Assembly: GCA_963663975.2 (NCBI GenBank)
Contig: CAXXRA010000003.1
Span: forward strand, 1-64,000
Source of the DNA: JANQRX01 sp963663975
Lineage (GTDB): Bacteria; Pseudomonadota; Alphaproteobacteria; Rhizobiales; Kaistiaceae
Length of the DNA: 64,000 nt
Direction of reading: 5' to 3'
This document shows, one piece after another, positions 1-7,439 of this stretch (its first letter is position 1; every line of letters starts with the position of its first letter). The position numbers and the translations under genes are program-made. The notes beneath the pieces are model-generated. The model saw only the letters and a program-made list of their open reading frames with translations. It searched no databases and was not told the origin of the DNA.

Positions 1-1494
1 TCGGCGGTGCCGCCGCCAACCCTTCCCCAATCGTAGGCCATGTAAGGTGTTATCTCACCGATTGCTGCCTTCAGGACCGGATCGCCCCAGAAATCAGCCT
101 GCACCAGGGACCAACCGATCTCATTGCGCAGATAGAACCCCCGGTCGCCGGACAGGGTCTCATCGCGAAAACCGCGCACCGAATACGACCCGCCAAGGCC
201 AAAGCGCTCCGTCCCGTACAGCGTATCCGGGCTGTACATGGCACCTGCCTCCGCGGTCCAGACGAACGCTTGGCTCCAGACATCGAATGGTCGCCGGTAG
301 CTGCCATTGAGAGTCCATTTGCGGAATTGCGCCTTCGGCGCCTCGCCGTCCTGATCCGGATCATCCTCGAGCGCCCCGAACCAGGTCAGGCCCCGCTCAT
401 GGCCAAACGTAAGCAACCAAATTCCACCCCATTGCCGGCGGCTGTGCGACAGGTCAAGACTGCCGACACTCAGCCGTCGAGAGCTGACTTCGACCAGCAC
501 ATCCTCAACGTAATTCCGACCCTCCTTGGTCGTGAGACCAACATCCAGACGGGTCTTGCTGGTCTGACCGCGGTGAATAACGCGGGATAGGCCAACCACA
601 TGGGAACGGCTGACCCCGCTAATGAAAAAATCCTGGACATCCGCCAGGACAAGCGAGCCGTAATCATGATAACTGCCCGAATAACTCAGCGTCCAATAGC
701 CCAAGGGAAGCGAAAAGGAGATCGCCCCCGATTGACTGCGCTGTTCGTCGGCATAGTTGATCGCACTCCGATTGTAGGACACGCGCCAGCTGTCGTTGAA
801 ACCCAGTACGTTGTCCGCACCGAATGACGCCAGGTTCTGCTGCAAGCCCGTGGACCGGCTGCCGCTGTTGTCACGGCCGAGCTCGAAGCGGAAGCGGTCA
901 CCGATCTGATTGGTCACGGCAATGCGGGAAGCGCCGGGTTCGGTGCCGGGAACGATTTCCATGGCGGCATTGTTTGATGCCAGCCGGTTCATCTGGTCCA
1001 GGCCTTGTTCAATGCCACGCAGATTGAGCAAATCGCCTGCCTCGATCGGGAATGCAAAATACAGCTCATTCCCATCGCGGCCATCGCCGTCCTCCAGGGA
1101 CAGAGCCTCGACCATCCCTTCAAGCACAGTAAGAACAAGACCCCCGTCTTGCAGGTCCTGGGCAGGCAGAAAGGCGCGCGACGTGACGTATCCGCGCACA
1201 TGATAGGATCGGTTTATGGCGTTCAGGAGCGCCTGGATATCGGCGATGGTCAGGCATCGATCTCGATACGGAGCCGTGATATCCTCGACCGCTTCCTTGC
1301 CGAAAACGGTTACGCCCTCGAGCCGTATCGCCGTCACATCGGCGCATTGCTCCCCCTCAGGCAGGAGCGGCGCTTTCCGGTTCCGGCTCCGGTTCCGGGG
1401 GCGTGAGTTCCCAGCGCCTGCGCTCCAGTTCCTCGGCACGGCGCGTTTCCTGCTCCTGGCGCTGCAGCTGCTCCTGAAGTGTCAAACGGCTTTC
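1..1494 (-). pseudogene. Two-partner secretion outer-membrane transporter (ShlB/FhaC, TpsB family), truncated and frameshifted
   Basis: Reading the minus strand gives a long coding region that leaves the window at base 1. It starts with a Gln/Glu/Arg-rich coiled stretch (QEQLQRQEQETRRAEELERR) and a Pro-Glu repeat. A POTRA-type domain follows (CADVTAIRLEGVTVFGKEAV, then VRGYVTSRAFLPAQ), then beta-barrel sequence including SYSVRGFRDE, the VRGF/Y loop typical of TpsB pores. Such proteins export large TpsA exoproteins across the outer membrane. Two lesions are visible. The 5' end, including any signal peptide, is replaced by an IS21-family element at 1495. One extra base in the AAA at 1374-1376 puts the Pro-Glu stretch out of frame with the POTRA domain; removing it restores PEPEAPLLPEGEQCADV. 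The product family is clear, and the gene is almost certainly dead. No TpsA partner is visible in the window. Confidence 0.85.
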
Positions 1495-1627
1495 AATATT
1501 GACCCCCGATCGGCGTGCAAAATTGACCCCCCTGAGCGGCACGGCGGAGGTTGTCCCGGTAGTCAATAGGGGGGGGTACCTGTTGACCCACCGGGGCAAC
1601 CGGGCCGCAGGCACGGCCGGCGGCGGC

Positions 1628-2356
1628 TCAGGAGCGGTTCTTGAAGCGCCAGCTCTCGTTGCCGGTCTCGATGATCTCGCAATGATGGGTGAGACGGTCG
1701 AGCAGGGCTGTGGTCATCTTGGGGTCGCCGAAGACGGATGGCCATTCGCCGAAGGCGAGGTTGGTGGTGATGACGATAGAGGTGCGCTCGTAGAGCCGGC
1801 TCATGAGGTGGAAGAGCAGCTGCCCGCCGGCCTGGGCGAAGGGCAGGTAGCCGAGTTCGTCGAGGATGACGAAGTCGCGGCGTACAAGCTGATCTGCGGT
1901 GCGGCCCTGGCGTCCGGCGCGGAGCTCGGCCTCGAGGTGGTTGACCAGGTCGACGACGTTGTAGCAGCGGCCCCGGGCGCCCTTGCGGATGCAGGAGCGC
2001 GCGATGGCGACGGCGAGATGGGTCTTGCCGGTGCCGGTGCCGCCGACCAGCACGATGTTGCGCTTGCCCTCCAGGAAGCCGCCGCCGGCGAGCTCCTGGA
2101 TCAGGGGCTCGTTGACTGGCGAGGCGGCGAAGTCGAAGTCGGCCAGCTCCTTGGCCGTTGGCAACCTGGCGGACGCCATCTGGTACTTGATCGAGCGCGC
2201 CGTCTTGTCGGCGATCTCGACCTGCAGCAGCGTACCGATGATCTGCTGCACCGGATGACGACGCTTGAGCCCGTCGGCAAGGATGTCATCGTAGGCGGCG
2301 CGCATGCCCGCGAGCTTCAACGCCGTCATCATCGCCAGCACCTCATGACGCTCCAT
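1628..2356 (-). CDS. istB: IS21-family helper ATPase IstB
   Basis: This is a 242-residue AAA+ ATPase that assists the IstA transposase in target selection and strand transfer. The Walker A motif is VGGTGTGKTHLAVAIA (near residue 103) and the Walker B region is DFVILDELGYLPF. TTNLAFGEW follows as the sensor-1 region. The length is normal for IstB and the reading frame is intact. Its start overlaps the end of istA by 14 bases, the typical coupled arrangement of IS21 elements. It is probably functional as a protein, but the partner istA is frameshifted. Confidence 0.93.
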   Translation of the reverse strand: MERHEVLAMMTALKLAGMRAAYDDILADGLKRRHPVQQIIGTLLQVEIADKTARSIKYQMASARLPTAKELADFDFAASPVNEPLIQELAGGGFLEGKRNIVLVGGTGTGKTHLAVAIARSCIRKGARGRCYNVVDLVNHLEAELRAGRQGRTADQLVRRDFVILDELGYLPFAQAGGQLLFHLMSRLYERTSIVITTNLAFGEWPSVFGDPKMTTALLDRLTHHCEIIETGNESWRFKNRS

Positions 2357-3858
2357 GACCGGCCTCCCTCAGGCGATCGTAGCGCTGACAGTCGGCCACC
2401 GGCCGGTGGCGAAGCTGCAGGCCCTCGGGCGTCGGGATGGTCGCCGGCGGTGCCGGCTGGCACTGCCGGGCGAGGATGTTGAGCACGACGTCGGCGCTGC
2501 AGGCGCCGCAGTCGAGCGCCTCGGCACAGGCCGCCTCGACCGCCTCCAGCCCGTCCTCCTGAACCGCCGCGAGGATCCTCACGAACTGCCTGTCACCGTC
2601 GTCGCAACCCGTCAGCCGGGCCCGTATGCGGCCGAGCGCGCCGGGCAGTTGCCAGCCCTTGAAGGGCGCGCCATTGCGCAGCGCGCCGGGCTTCCTCGTC
2701 AGGATCGGCACGTAGTGCCACGGATCGTAGGCGACCTGGCCGCGCCCGAAGCTGCGGGGATGCTCGGCGACGGTCTCGCCGTCCTGGCGGATGACGATCC
2801 GATCGGCGTAGGCCCGCACGTCGACCGGCCGCCCGACGGCACGGGCGGCGACGCTGTAGTGGTTGTTGTCGAAGCGCACCAGACAGGTCTTGGACACCGC
2901 CACCTCGGTGGCGTGGAAGCCGTCGAAGGGGCCGCGATAGGCCATCAAGAAGGGCCGCTCCTCCTCGAACACCTGCCACACCGTCTTGCTCTCGATCGTC
3001 GGATGCGGCCGCTTCTTGGCGTCCTCGATACACCGATCCATCAGCCACTCGTTGATCTCGACGTAGGAGCGGCCCCGCGGGATGGGCACGAACAGGCGGC
3101 CGCGGACGTCACCCACCTGCCTCTCGACCTGCCCCTTCTCCCAGCCCGCACCCGGAGTGCACGCCACCGGCTCCACCAGATGGTGGGAGCACAGCTCCAG
3201 AAAGCGCCGATTGTAGGCGCGCTCCTTGCCGACGAAGACCATGCTCACCGCCGTCTTCATGTTGTCGTAGATGCCCCGCCGGCAGACCCCGCCGAAGAAG
3301 TGGAAGGCCCGTTCGTGCGCCTCGAACACCATCTCCTGGCTCTCGCGCGGGAAGATTCTGAACCAGCTGCATGCGGCTGTAGCAGAGCCGCATGTGCGCC
3401 GCCTTCACCTTGGTCGTCACACCCGACAGGCGCGCGTACTCGTGGCTCCAGTCGAACTGGTAGGCCTCGCCGGGATCGAAGCTCAGCGGCACAAAACCCT
3501 GCGACGGCGACAACAGCCGCCACCGCCGACGCCAGGTCCTGGCGTAGCGGCGCACTGCGTCGTAGCCGCCGCCATAGCCCAGAGCCGCAAGGTCTTCATG
3601 AATCCGCAGCAGAGACAGCCGATCCCGGCGCGGCCTCTTCTCGTTGGCCTCCAGCTGGCGCTCGAGCTCATCCACCCACGGCCCAAGCTTCGGCATCGGC
3701 TGGATCTTGCGCTCGTAGCTGTACGAGGTCTCATCGCCCCGCACCACCTTGCGCACCGTGTTCTTCGAAACCCTCAAATCCCGGGCGATCTTCTTGATCG
3801 GAACGCCCCTCACCAGATGATCCCGACGTATCCGTGCGATCGTCTCCACAACCAGCAT
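2343..3858 (-). pseudogene. istA: IS21-family transposase IstA, frameshifted
   Basis: The N-terminal part has a helix-turn-helix (IKKIARDLRVSKNTVRKVVRG) and the start of the DDE domain (YQFDWSHEYARL, AHMRLCYSRMQ). The C-terminal part, in another frame, continues with MVFEAHERAFHFFGG, GIYDNMKTAV, GWEKGQVERQVG and the Mu-type C-terminal domain (VRFDNNHYSV). The two parts join near 3352-3364. The second frame reads RIFPRESQEMVFEAH, the expected IstA continuation, so one base insertion (or two missing bases) has broken the gene. I chose the ATG at 3858 because a GGGGGAG Shine-Dalgarno lies just before it; an ATG at 3867 is the alternative. As read, it would not make active transposase. Confidence 0.88.
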
Positions 3859-4063
3859 CTCCCCCACCTCGTCTGTCCAAACAACGAGGTGTGTTAAAAA
3901 TCACAAAACCAGGGGGGTCAATTTTGGACGCCGATTACCCCACCAAGGGGGTCAATATTCCACGCCGATCAACAGCCGGGCAAAGGCTGCAGCCAGAGGT
4001 GTATCTGTCTGTGTCACAAGTCAGAGGCTTCAATTGGCGCGTTGCGGCTCCATTCGGCTAGCC

Positions 4064-4217
4064 CTACGCGGCACGATCTTGATCGCCCTTCATGAGGTCG
4101 TCCAAGAATTCGGATACAGGATCGACACCGGTAACCAACAGAAAATCCCGGGCGCGGGTGCAGGCGACGTAGAGCAAGTGGCGCTCGGTGTCATAGAGTT
4201 TTGCCGGCGGCCGAGGC
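4064..4217 (-). pseudogene. C-terminal remnant of a UvrD-type superfamily I DNA helicase
   Basis: The minus strand encodes KLYDTERHLLYVACTRARD followed by FLLVTGVDPVSEFLDDL and a stop at 4064-4066. TERHLLYVACTRARD is helicase motif VI of the UvrD/Rep/PcrA group, which couples ATP hydrolysis to strand unwinding. Only about 50 C-terminal codons survive. Upstream, the frame stays open through the IS481 target site but the residues no longer resemble a helicase. The gene was therefore lost by rearrangement before, or independently of, the IS481 insertion. The family is clear; the specific helicase cannot be named. Confidence 0.75.
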
Positions 4218-4223
4218 TCTAGG

Positions 4224-5271
4224 TGTGAATTTTCAGGACGTTGTCCATTCGGTCCTGTCGAGAGAAGCTGATGTCAGCCAACGTCAGTGATTCTCCGGAG
4301 GACCGAATGGACGTTCACCAGAATGCCCATCTTACGCCGAAAGGTCGAGAGGCCATGGTTCGCGCCGTCATGGATGAGGCCATGACGAAGGCTCAGGCCG
4401 CACGCCGTTTCAAGACAACGGCCAAGACCGTCGCCAAGTGGTTGGGCCGGTTTCGCGCGGAGGGCATTGCCGGGCTTGCCGACCGGTCCTCCAGGCCCCA
4501 TTCCTCGCCAAGCCAAACGCCTTGGGCCACCGGCGAAGCGGTCGAGGTCTTGTGCCGGGCTCGTTGCACGCAGGACCACATCGCCCAGGAACTCGGCCTC
4601 AGCCGGGCGACCGTCAGCCGTATTCTCAAGCGGCGTGGCCTCAGCCTGTTGTCCGCCCTCGAGCCCAACCAGCCACGCCCGCGCTATGAGCGCGAAACGC
4701 CAGGCGAAATCATCCATATGGACATCAAGAAGCTCGGTCGCTTCAATCGTGTCGGCCATCGCATCACCGGCGATCGCAGGCGCCAGAGCAACCAGCGCCA
4801 TAACGGCACCGCGCCCGGTTGGGAGTATGTCCACGTCGCCATCGACGACCATTCCCGCATCGGCTTTGCCGACATCTTCCCGAACGAGAAAAAGGAAAGC
4901 GCCGTGGCCTTCCTCGAAGCCGCCGTAACCTACTTTGCCACCCTCGGCGTTACCATCACCCGCGTCATGACCGACAATGGATCATGCTACAGATCCAAGG
5001 CCTTCCGCGATGCCTGCCGAAGGCTCACCATCAAGCATATCCGCACCAAACCCTACACGCCTCAGACCAACGGCAAGGCCGAACGCTTCATCCAGACAAT
5101 GTTGCGAGAATGGGCCTACGCAACCGAATTCCACAACTCAGACCAGCGAAAAGCAGATCTGCCGAAATGGCAGCACCGCTACAACTGGCATCGACCCCAT
5201 GCCAGCCTCAATCGACAAACACCAATCAGCCGACTCGGCCTGAACCCGGGACAACCTGTTGAAGCTTCACA
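4224..5271 (+). mobile_element. IS481-family insertion sequence with 6-bp target duplication
   Basis: The element runs from TGTGAA (4224) to TTCACA (5271), 1048 bp. Its imperfect inverted ends share TGTGAA and GTTGTCC blocks. It is flanked by a perfect direct repeat, TCTAGG, at 4218-4223 and 5272-5277. That fits the NCTAGN target known for IS481 itself, so the boundaries are well supported. It carries a single transposase gene on the plus strand whose reading frame runs past the right end into flanking DNA. The intact target duplication suggests a fairly recent insertion. Confidence 0.92.
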
Positions 5272-5305
5272 TCTAGGCCTCTGGCTCCAACTGCCTCAGG
5301 CTTGA
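4307..5305 (+). CDS. IS481-family DDE transposase
   Basis: This 332-residue transposase starts MDVHQNAHLTPKGREAMVRAV, the usual IS481 N-terminus. I prefer this ATG (preceded by GGAGGA at 4297-4302) over the upstream ATG at 4241. A helix-turn-helix (MTKAQAARRFKTTAKTVAKW) precedes a second DNA-binding region (LGLSRATVSRILKRRGL). The integrase core carries the DDE residues: D in HMDIKKLGR, D in RVMTDNGSCYRS and E in NGKAERFIQTM. The last 11 codons (LGLWLQLPQA and stop) lie outside the element, so the C-terminus depends on the insertion site. The frame is intact and probably active. Confidence 0.92.
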   Translation: MDVHQNAHLTPKGREAMVRAVMDEAMTKAQAARRFKTTAKTVAKWLGRFRAEGIAGLADRSSRPHSSPSQTPWATGEAVEVLCRARCTQDHIAQELGLSRATVSRILKRRGLSLLSALEPNQPRPRYERETPGEIIHMDIKKLGRFNRVGHRITGDRRRQSNQRHNGTAPGWEYVHVAIDDHSRIGFADIFPNEKKESAVAFLEAAVTYFATLGVTITRVMTDNGSCYRSKAFRDACRRLTIKHIRTKPYTPQTNGKAERFIQTMLREWAYATEFHNSDQRKADLPKWQHRYNWHRPHASLNRQTPISRLGLNPGQPVEASHLGLWLQLPQA

Positions 5306-5620
5306 GGGGACTTTGTCGTCGGTCAATGCGCGTGCGGCTCATCCCGCATGGTCCCTGACCCACCGCCCAAGAACCTTGGCGATTAGCCATGGGCGACCAT
5401 TTGTTCGTGGCTGAGGCACGGGGCCGGTGGTTGGAAGGCCTTGGGTCCTTCGTCGATGCCCTAGAACCGAGCGGCCACGCGGTGTTCCGGCATTTGTGGC
5501 TGTCTGGATACGACCCGCAATAGCGGAGTTTCGACGTCCCCTAAAGGGGCTACGTCTCCGATCGGCTGTCTAGACAAGGCCGCAATACCGAGTTTCCAGA
5601 GGCCCTAAAAGGGGCTCTTA
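5272..5620. other. Non-coding, decayed DNA between two insertion sequences
   Basis: No open gene is visible here. The stretch begins with the right-hand TCTAGG target copy of the IS481-family element and ends at the left end of the IS427-type element. It contains two copies of a GGAGTT-N8-CCCTAAAA-like motif (listed separately). Short peptide-like pieces such as TEFPEALKGALR and WLEGLGSFVDALE, interrupted by stops, suggest a degraded repeat-protein gene on the plus strand. Confidence 0.5.
5525..5610 (+). repeat. Two imperfect copies of a 64-bp-spaced repeat (GGAGTT-N8-CCCTAAA)
   Basis: Copy 1 has GGAGTT at 5525 and CCCTAAA at 5539. Copy 2 has CGAGTT at 5589 and CCCTAAAA at 5603. The spacing is exactly 14 bases start to start in both. 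The similarity extends upstream (GGCTGTCT and CCGCAATA blocks before each), so this is an imperfect tandem repeat of about 64 bp. Two more copies lie beyond the IS427-type element. In suitable frames the copies translate to AEFRRPLKG and TEFPEALKG, hinting at a protein repeat. Confidence 0.6.
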
Positions 5621-6463
5621 GGTCCTGTTGACAGTTATCGGAGCCAGATGATGGCACCGACAAGAAACAGCATGGCCATGTAGGCCGTTGCGGTTTTTTC
5701 ATAGCGCGTGGCGATGCGCCGGAAGTGTTTGATTTTGTTTATGTAACATTCGACGAGATGTCTTTCTTTGTAGAGTTCGGCATCGTAGGGGATGGCTTGC
5801 GCCCGTGACGGGTTGGATGGGATCACCGCCACTATTCCGGCATCGTTGAGACGGGCGCGGAGATGATCGGCATCATAGGCCGTGTCGGCGATGAGGTTTG
5901 CGCCGGCCACGTCGGCGATCAACTCTTCAGCCTGGGTGACATCGCCAACCTGACCGCCGGTGAGGATGAACCGTAATGGATTGCCGAGCCCATCGACAGC
6001 GATGTGAACCTTGCTCGTCAAGCCGCCGCGCGAACGTCCGATGGCCTGATTTTGAGTCCCCCTTTTGCGCCCGACGCATGTTGATGTGCCCGCACAATGG
6101 TTGAATCGATGATCAGGTATTCGAAGTCCGGATCGTCCACCAAGGCCTTGAAAAGACTCTCCCATGCCCCTTGTTTGGCCCACCGGGAAAAGCGCACGTA
6201 CACGCTGTTCCAATTGCCGAACGCGTCCGGCAGGTCGCGCCATGGCGAACTCGTGCGTGCAATCCACAATACCGCATCCACGAACAGACGATTGTCCCGT
6301 CCCGTGGATCCGCAATCCGACGCCTTGCCGGGTACCAAATCCGATATCCGTTCCCATTGAACGTCCGTCAATTCCCTGCGAAGCATGACCGGTTCCTCCT
6401 CCACACCCAGGTCTTGCTTGAATCACAACCGCCATTAATAAACCGTTAACTGTCAACAGCACC
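5621..6463 (-). mobile_element. IS5-family (IS427 group) insertion sequence, 843 bp
   Basis: The ends are GGTCCTGTTGACAGTTATCGG (left) and, inward from the right, GGTGCTGTTGACAGTTAACGG, matching at 18 of 21 positions. A TA dinucleotide lies immediately outside each end (5619-5620 and 6464-6465), consistent with the short target duplication of this group. It carries one transposase gene split over two frames on the minus strand. The element has inserted into a repeat region whose copies lie on both sides. Confidence 0.9.
5635..6386 (-). CDS. IS427-type DDE transposase in two overlapping frames
   Basis: The first frame (MLRRELTDVQWERISDLVPG to ASGAKGGLKIRPSD) holds the helix-turn-helix domain and the first catalytic Asp (YLIIDSTIVRAHQHASG). 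The second frame continues with GTQNQAIGRSRGGLTSK, the second Asp region (LIADTAYDADHLR) and the Glu region (RHLVECYINKIKHFRRIATRYEK). Joining them needs a -1 shift in the AAAAGGGGG run (plus-strand 6058-6066). IS427-type elements often use programmed -1 frameshifting, so this is probably natural expression of a two-frame transposase rather than damage. I placed the start at the ATG preceding LRRELTD; an ATG six codons upstream is possible. Confidence 0.85.
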
Positions 6464-6518
6464 TAGAGCATCTCAACGTCTTGGAGCGAGCGGTCTACCT
6501 CTGGCGGGCTGATCTCGC

Positions 6519-6577
6519 GGAGTTCGCGTAGGCCCTAAAAAGCCGTTCGCGACGTGGAGTTAGTTGATGCCCTAAAA
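6519..6577 (+). repeat. Two more copies of the GGAGTT-N8-CCCTAAAA repeat
   Basis: GGAGTT at 6519 with CCCTAAAA at 6533, and GGAGTT at 6556 with CCCTAAAA at 6570, have the same 14-base spacing as the copies on the other side of the insertion sequence. One frame reads VYLWRADLAEFA-stop-ALKS and another VELVDALKD, resembling the TEFPEALKG peptide at the left-hand copies. The repeats therefore predate the IS insertion. Confidence 0.6.
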
Positions 6578-6578
6578 G

Positions 6579-6764
6579 ACTGCCAAGGATCGAGATTGGA
6601 TCAAAGAGCCCGTGGGCGTGGCCGTCAGGGAGTACGGTCACCTGGCACATCAGCTTCGATCATTTGGGAGGAACCGGCGTCCCGCGCCCGCAGGGGTCGT
6701 GTACAGGGATGGCGATGAGCCGCGGCAAGAGCTGGTGATCGAAGAGACGGCAGTGGCAGCTTAG
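6579..6764 (+). pseudogene. Unrecognised open segment, possible C-terminal remnant of a decayed gene
   Basis: This frame is open for 61 codons and ends at a TAG (6762-6764). It contains TAKDRDWIKEPVGVAVREYG, HLAHQLRSFGRNRRPAPAG and ELVIEETAVAA. It follows directly, one base out of frame, from the repeat translation VELVDALK. The composition is protein-like and charged, but no family is recognised. It may be the C-terminus of a repeat protein whose body was lost to frameshifts and the IS427-type insertion. It could also be chance. Confidence 0.3.
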
Positions 6765-7122
6765 GGAAAGCACCCTTGTCTTACGTTTACCGCGGTCGAA
6801 TGCCTTTCGAATAATTGTAGCATTGCCTGGTTCGCCGCATGACCCCAGGATATTGCCTGTCCAAGACGAGCCTGTTGGAGAGGGGGCAGGGGGTCGAGAG
6901 CGAGAGGAAGTCCATTCGGAACCTGGCTTACTCAGGATTCGTCGTAATTTTGGGGCTGGACAACGAAGCAGGGTTCAGTCGCCGTGAATCGCCATGAACC
7001 TCAGCACCGGCAAAGGTGAATAACAGCGTCCGAATTCAGTCATTTTTCCTTATTTGTCGATAATCCCAAATAAGGTGGTGTCGACAAATTCACAATTAAT
7101 CCATAACTTTCAATCGGTTAAT
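6765..7122. other. Non-coding stretch bordering the tRNA-Thr gene
   Basis: No gene is visible. Near the right end, CCTTATTT (7048-7055) pairs with AAATAAGG (7068-7075) across a 12-base loop. Overlapping it, ATTTGTCGA (7052-7060) pairs with TCGACAAAT (7081-7089). The two pairings exclude each other. The stretch is clearly more AT-rich than the genes to the right. Confidence 0.5.
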
Positions 7123-7198
7123 TGGTGCCGGCAAACGGATTCGAACCGCTGACCCCCTGATTACAAATCAGGTGCTCTACCAGCTGAGCTATACCGGC
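7123..7198 (-). tRNA. tRNA-Thr (anticodon TGT)
   Basis: The minus strand folds as a full cloverleaf beginning GCCGGTATAGCTCAGCTGG. The anticodon arm is CCTGATTTGTAATCAGG with anticodon TGT, the T arm contains GGTTCGAATCC, and the acceptor end TGCCGGC is followed by an encoded CCA. It decodes ACA and related threonine codons. Its 3' end marks the transition to the insertion-sequence-rich region on the left, which is the usual polarity of integration at tRNA genes. Confidence 0.97.
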
Positions 7199-7439
7199 AC
7201 CGTTGCGCCGGGGTAGCAGCCGTTCCGCGGCGCGACAAGTCCGACACGAGCAACGGGGAAAGGCCCGCCGGGGACGAAGTTGTTGGGCCGGCTCAATGCT
7301 GCGGCGTTGAACGTTCTCTCTATTCTATGAGTCATCCGACGGGGTGGCGGCAGCGACACCCCATGAGCCGGCAACACCGGTCAAGCGAATCGTCGGTGAA
7401 AACCGTGTGCGGCAGCACCGCCGTCCGCGACCGCCGGCC

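Larger units (their letters stand above)
1495..3959 (-). mobile_element. IS21-family insertion sequence, about 2.46 kb
   Basis: The element is bounded by inverted ends beginning AATATTGACCCCC (left, 1495) and, read inward from the right, AATATTGACCCCC (3959). Each end carries a second internal copy of ATTGACCCCC (1522-1531 on the left; its complement around 3912-3922 on the right), the multiple-repeat end structure of IS21 elements. It encodes an IstA transposase and an IstB ATPase on the minus strand in the usual istA-istB order. The flanking bases (GGCTTTC on the left, CCACGCC on the right) show no target duplication. That suggests a rearrangement at one edge after insertion. Confidence 0.9.

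Noticed and set aside
1499..2482. Long plus-strand open frame across the IS21 element
   Set aside because: It is the antisense of istB and istA; its composition is that of a shadow frame in GC-rich DNA and it has no ribosome site or family motifs.
3960..4063. Missing N-terminal signal peptide of the TpsB transporter right of the IS21 element
   Set aside because: The minus-strand frame (VTQTDTPLAAAFARLLIG) is short, begins after a stop and is not a convincing signal peptide; no target duplication links the two flanks.
7043..7075. Terminator for the region left of tRNA-Thr
   Set aside because: The CCTTATTT/AAATAAGG hairpin is AT-rich and has no T-run on the downstream side of the plus strand; on the minus strand it is followed by A residues.
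7048..7089. dif/XerCD recombination site
   Set aside because: The inverted repeats do not match the alphaproteobacterial dif consensus and overlap each other.
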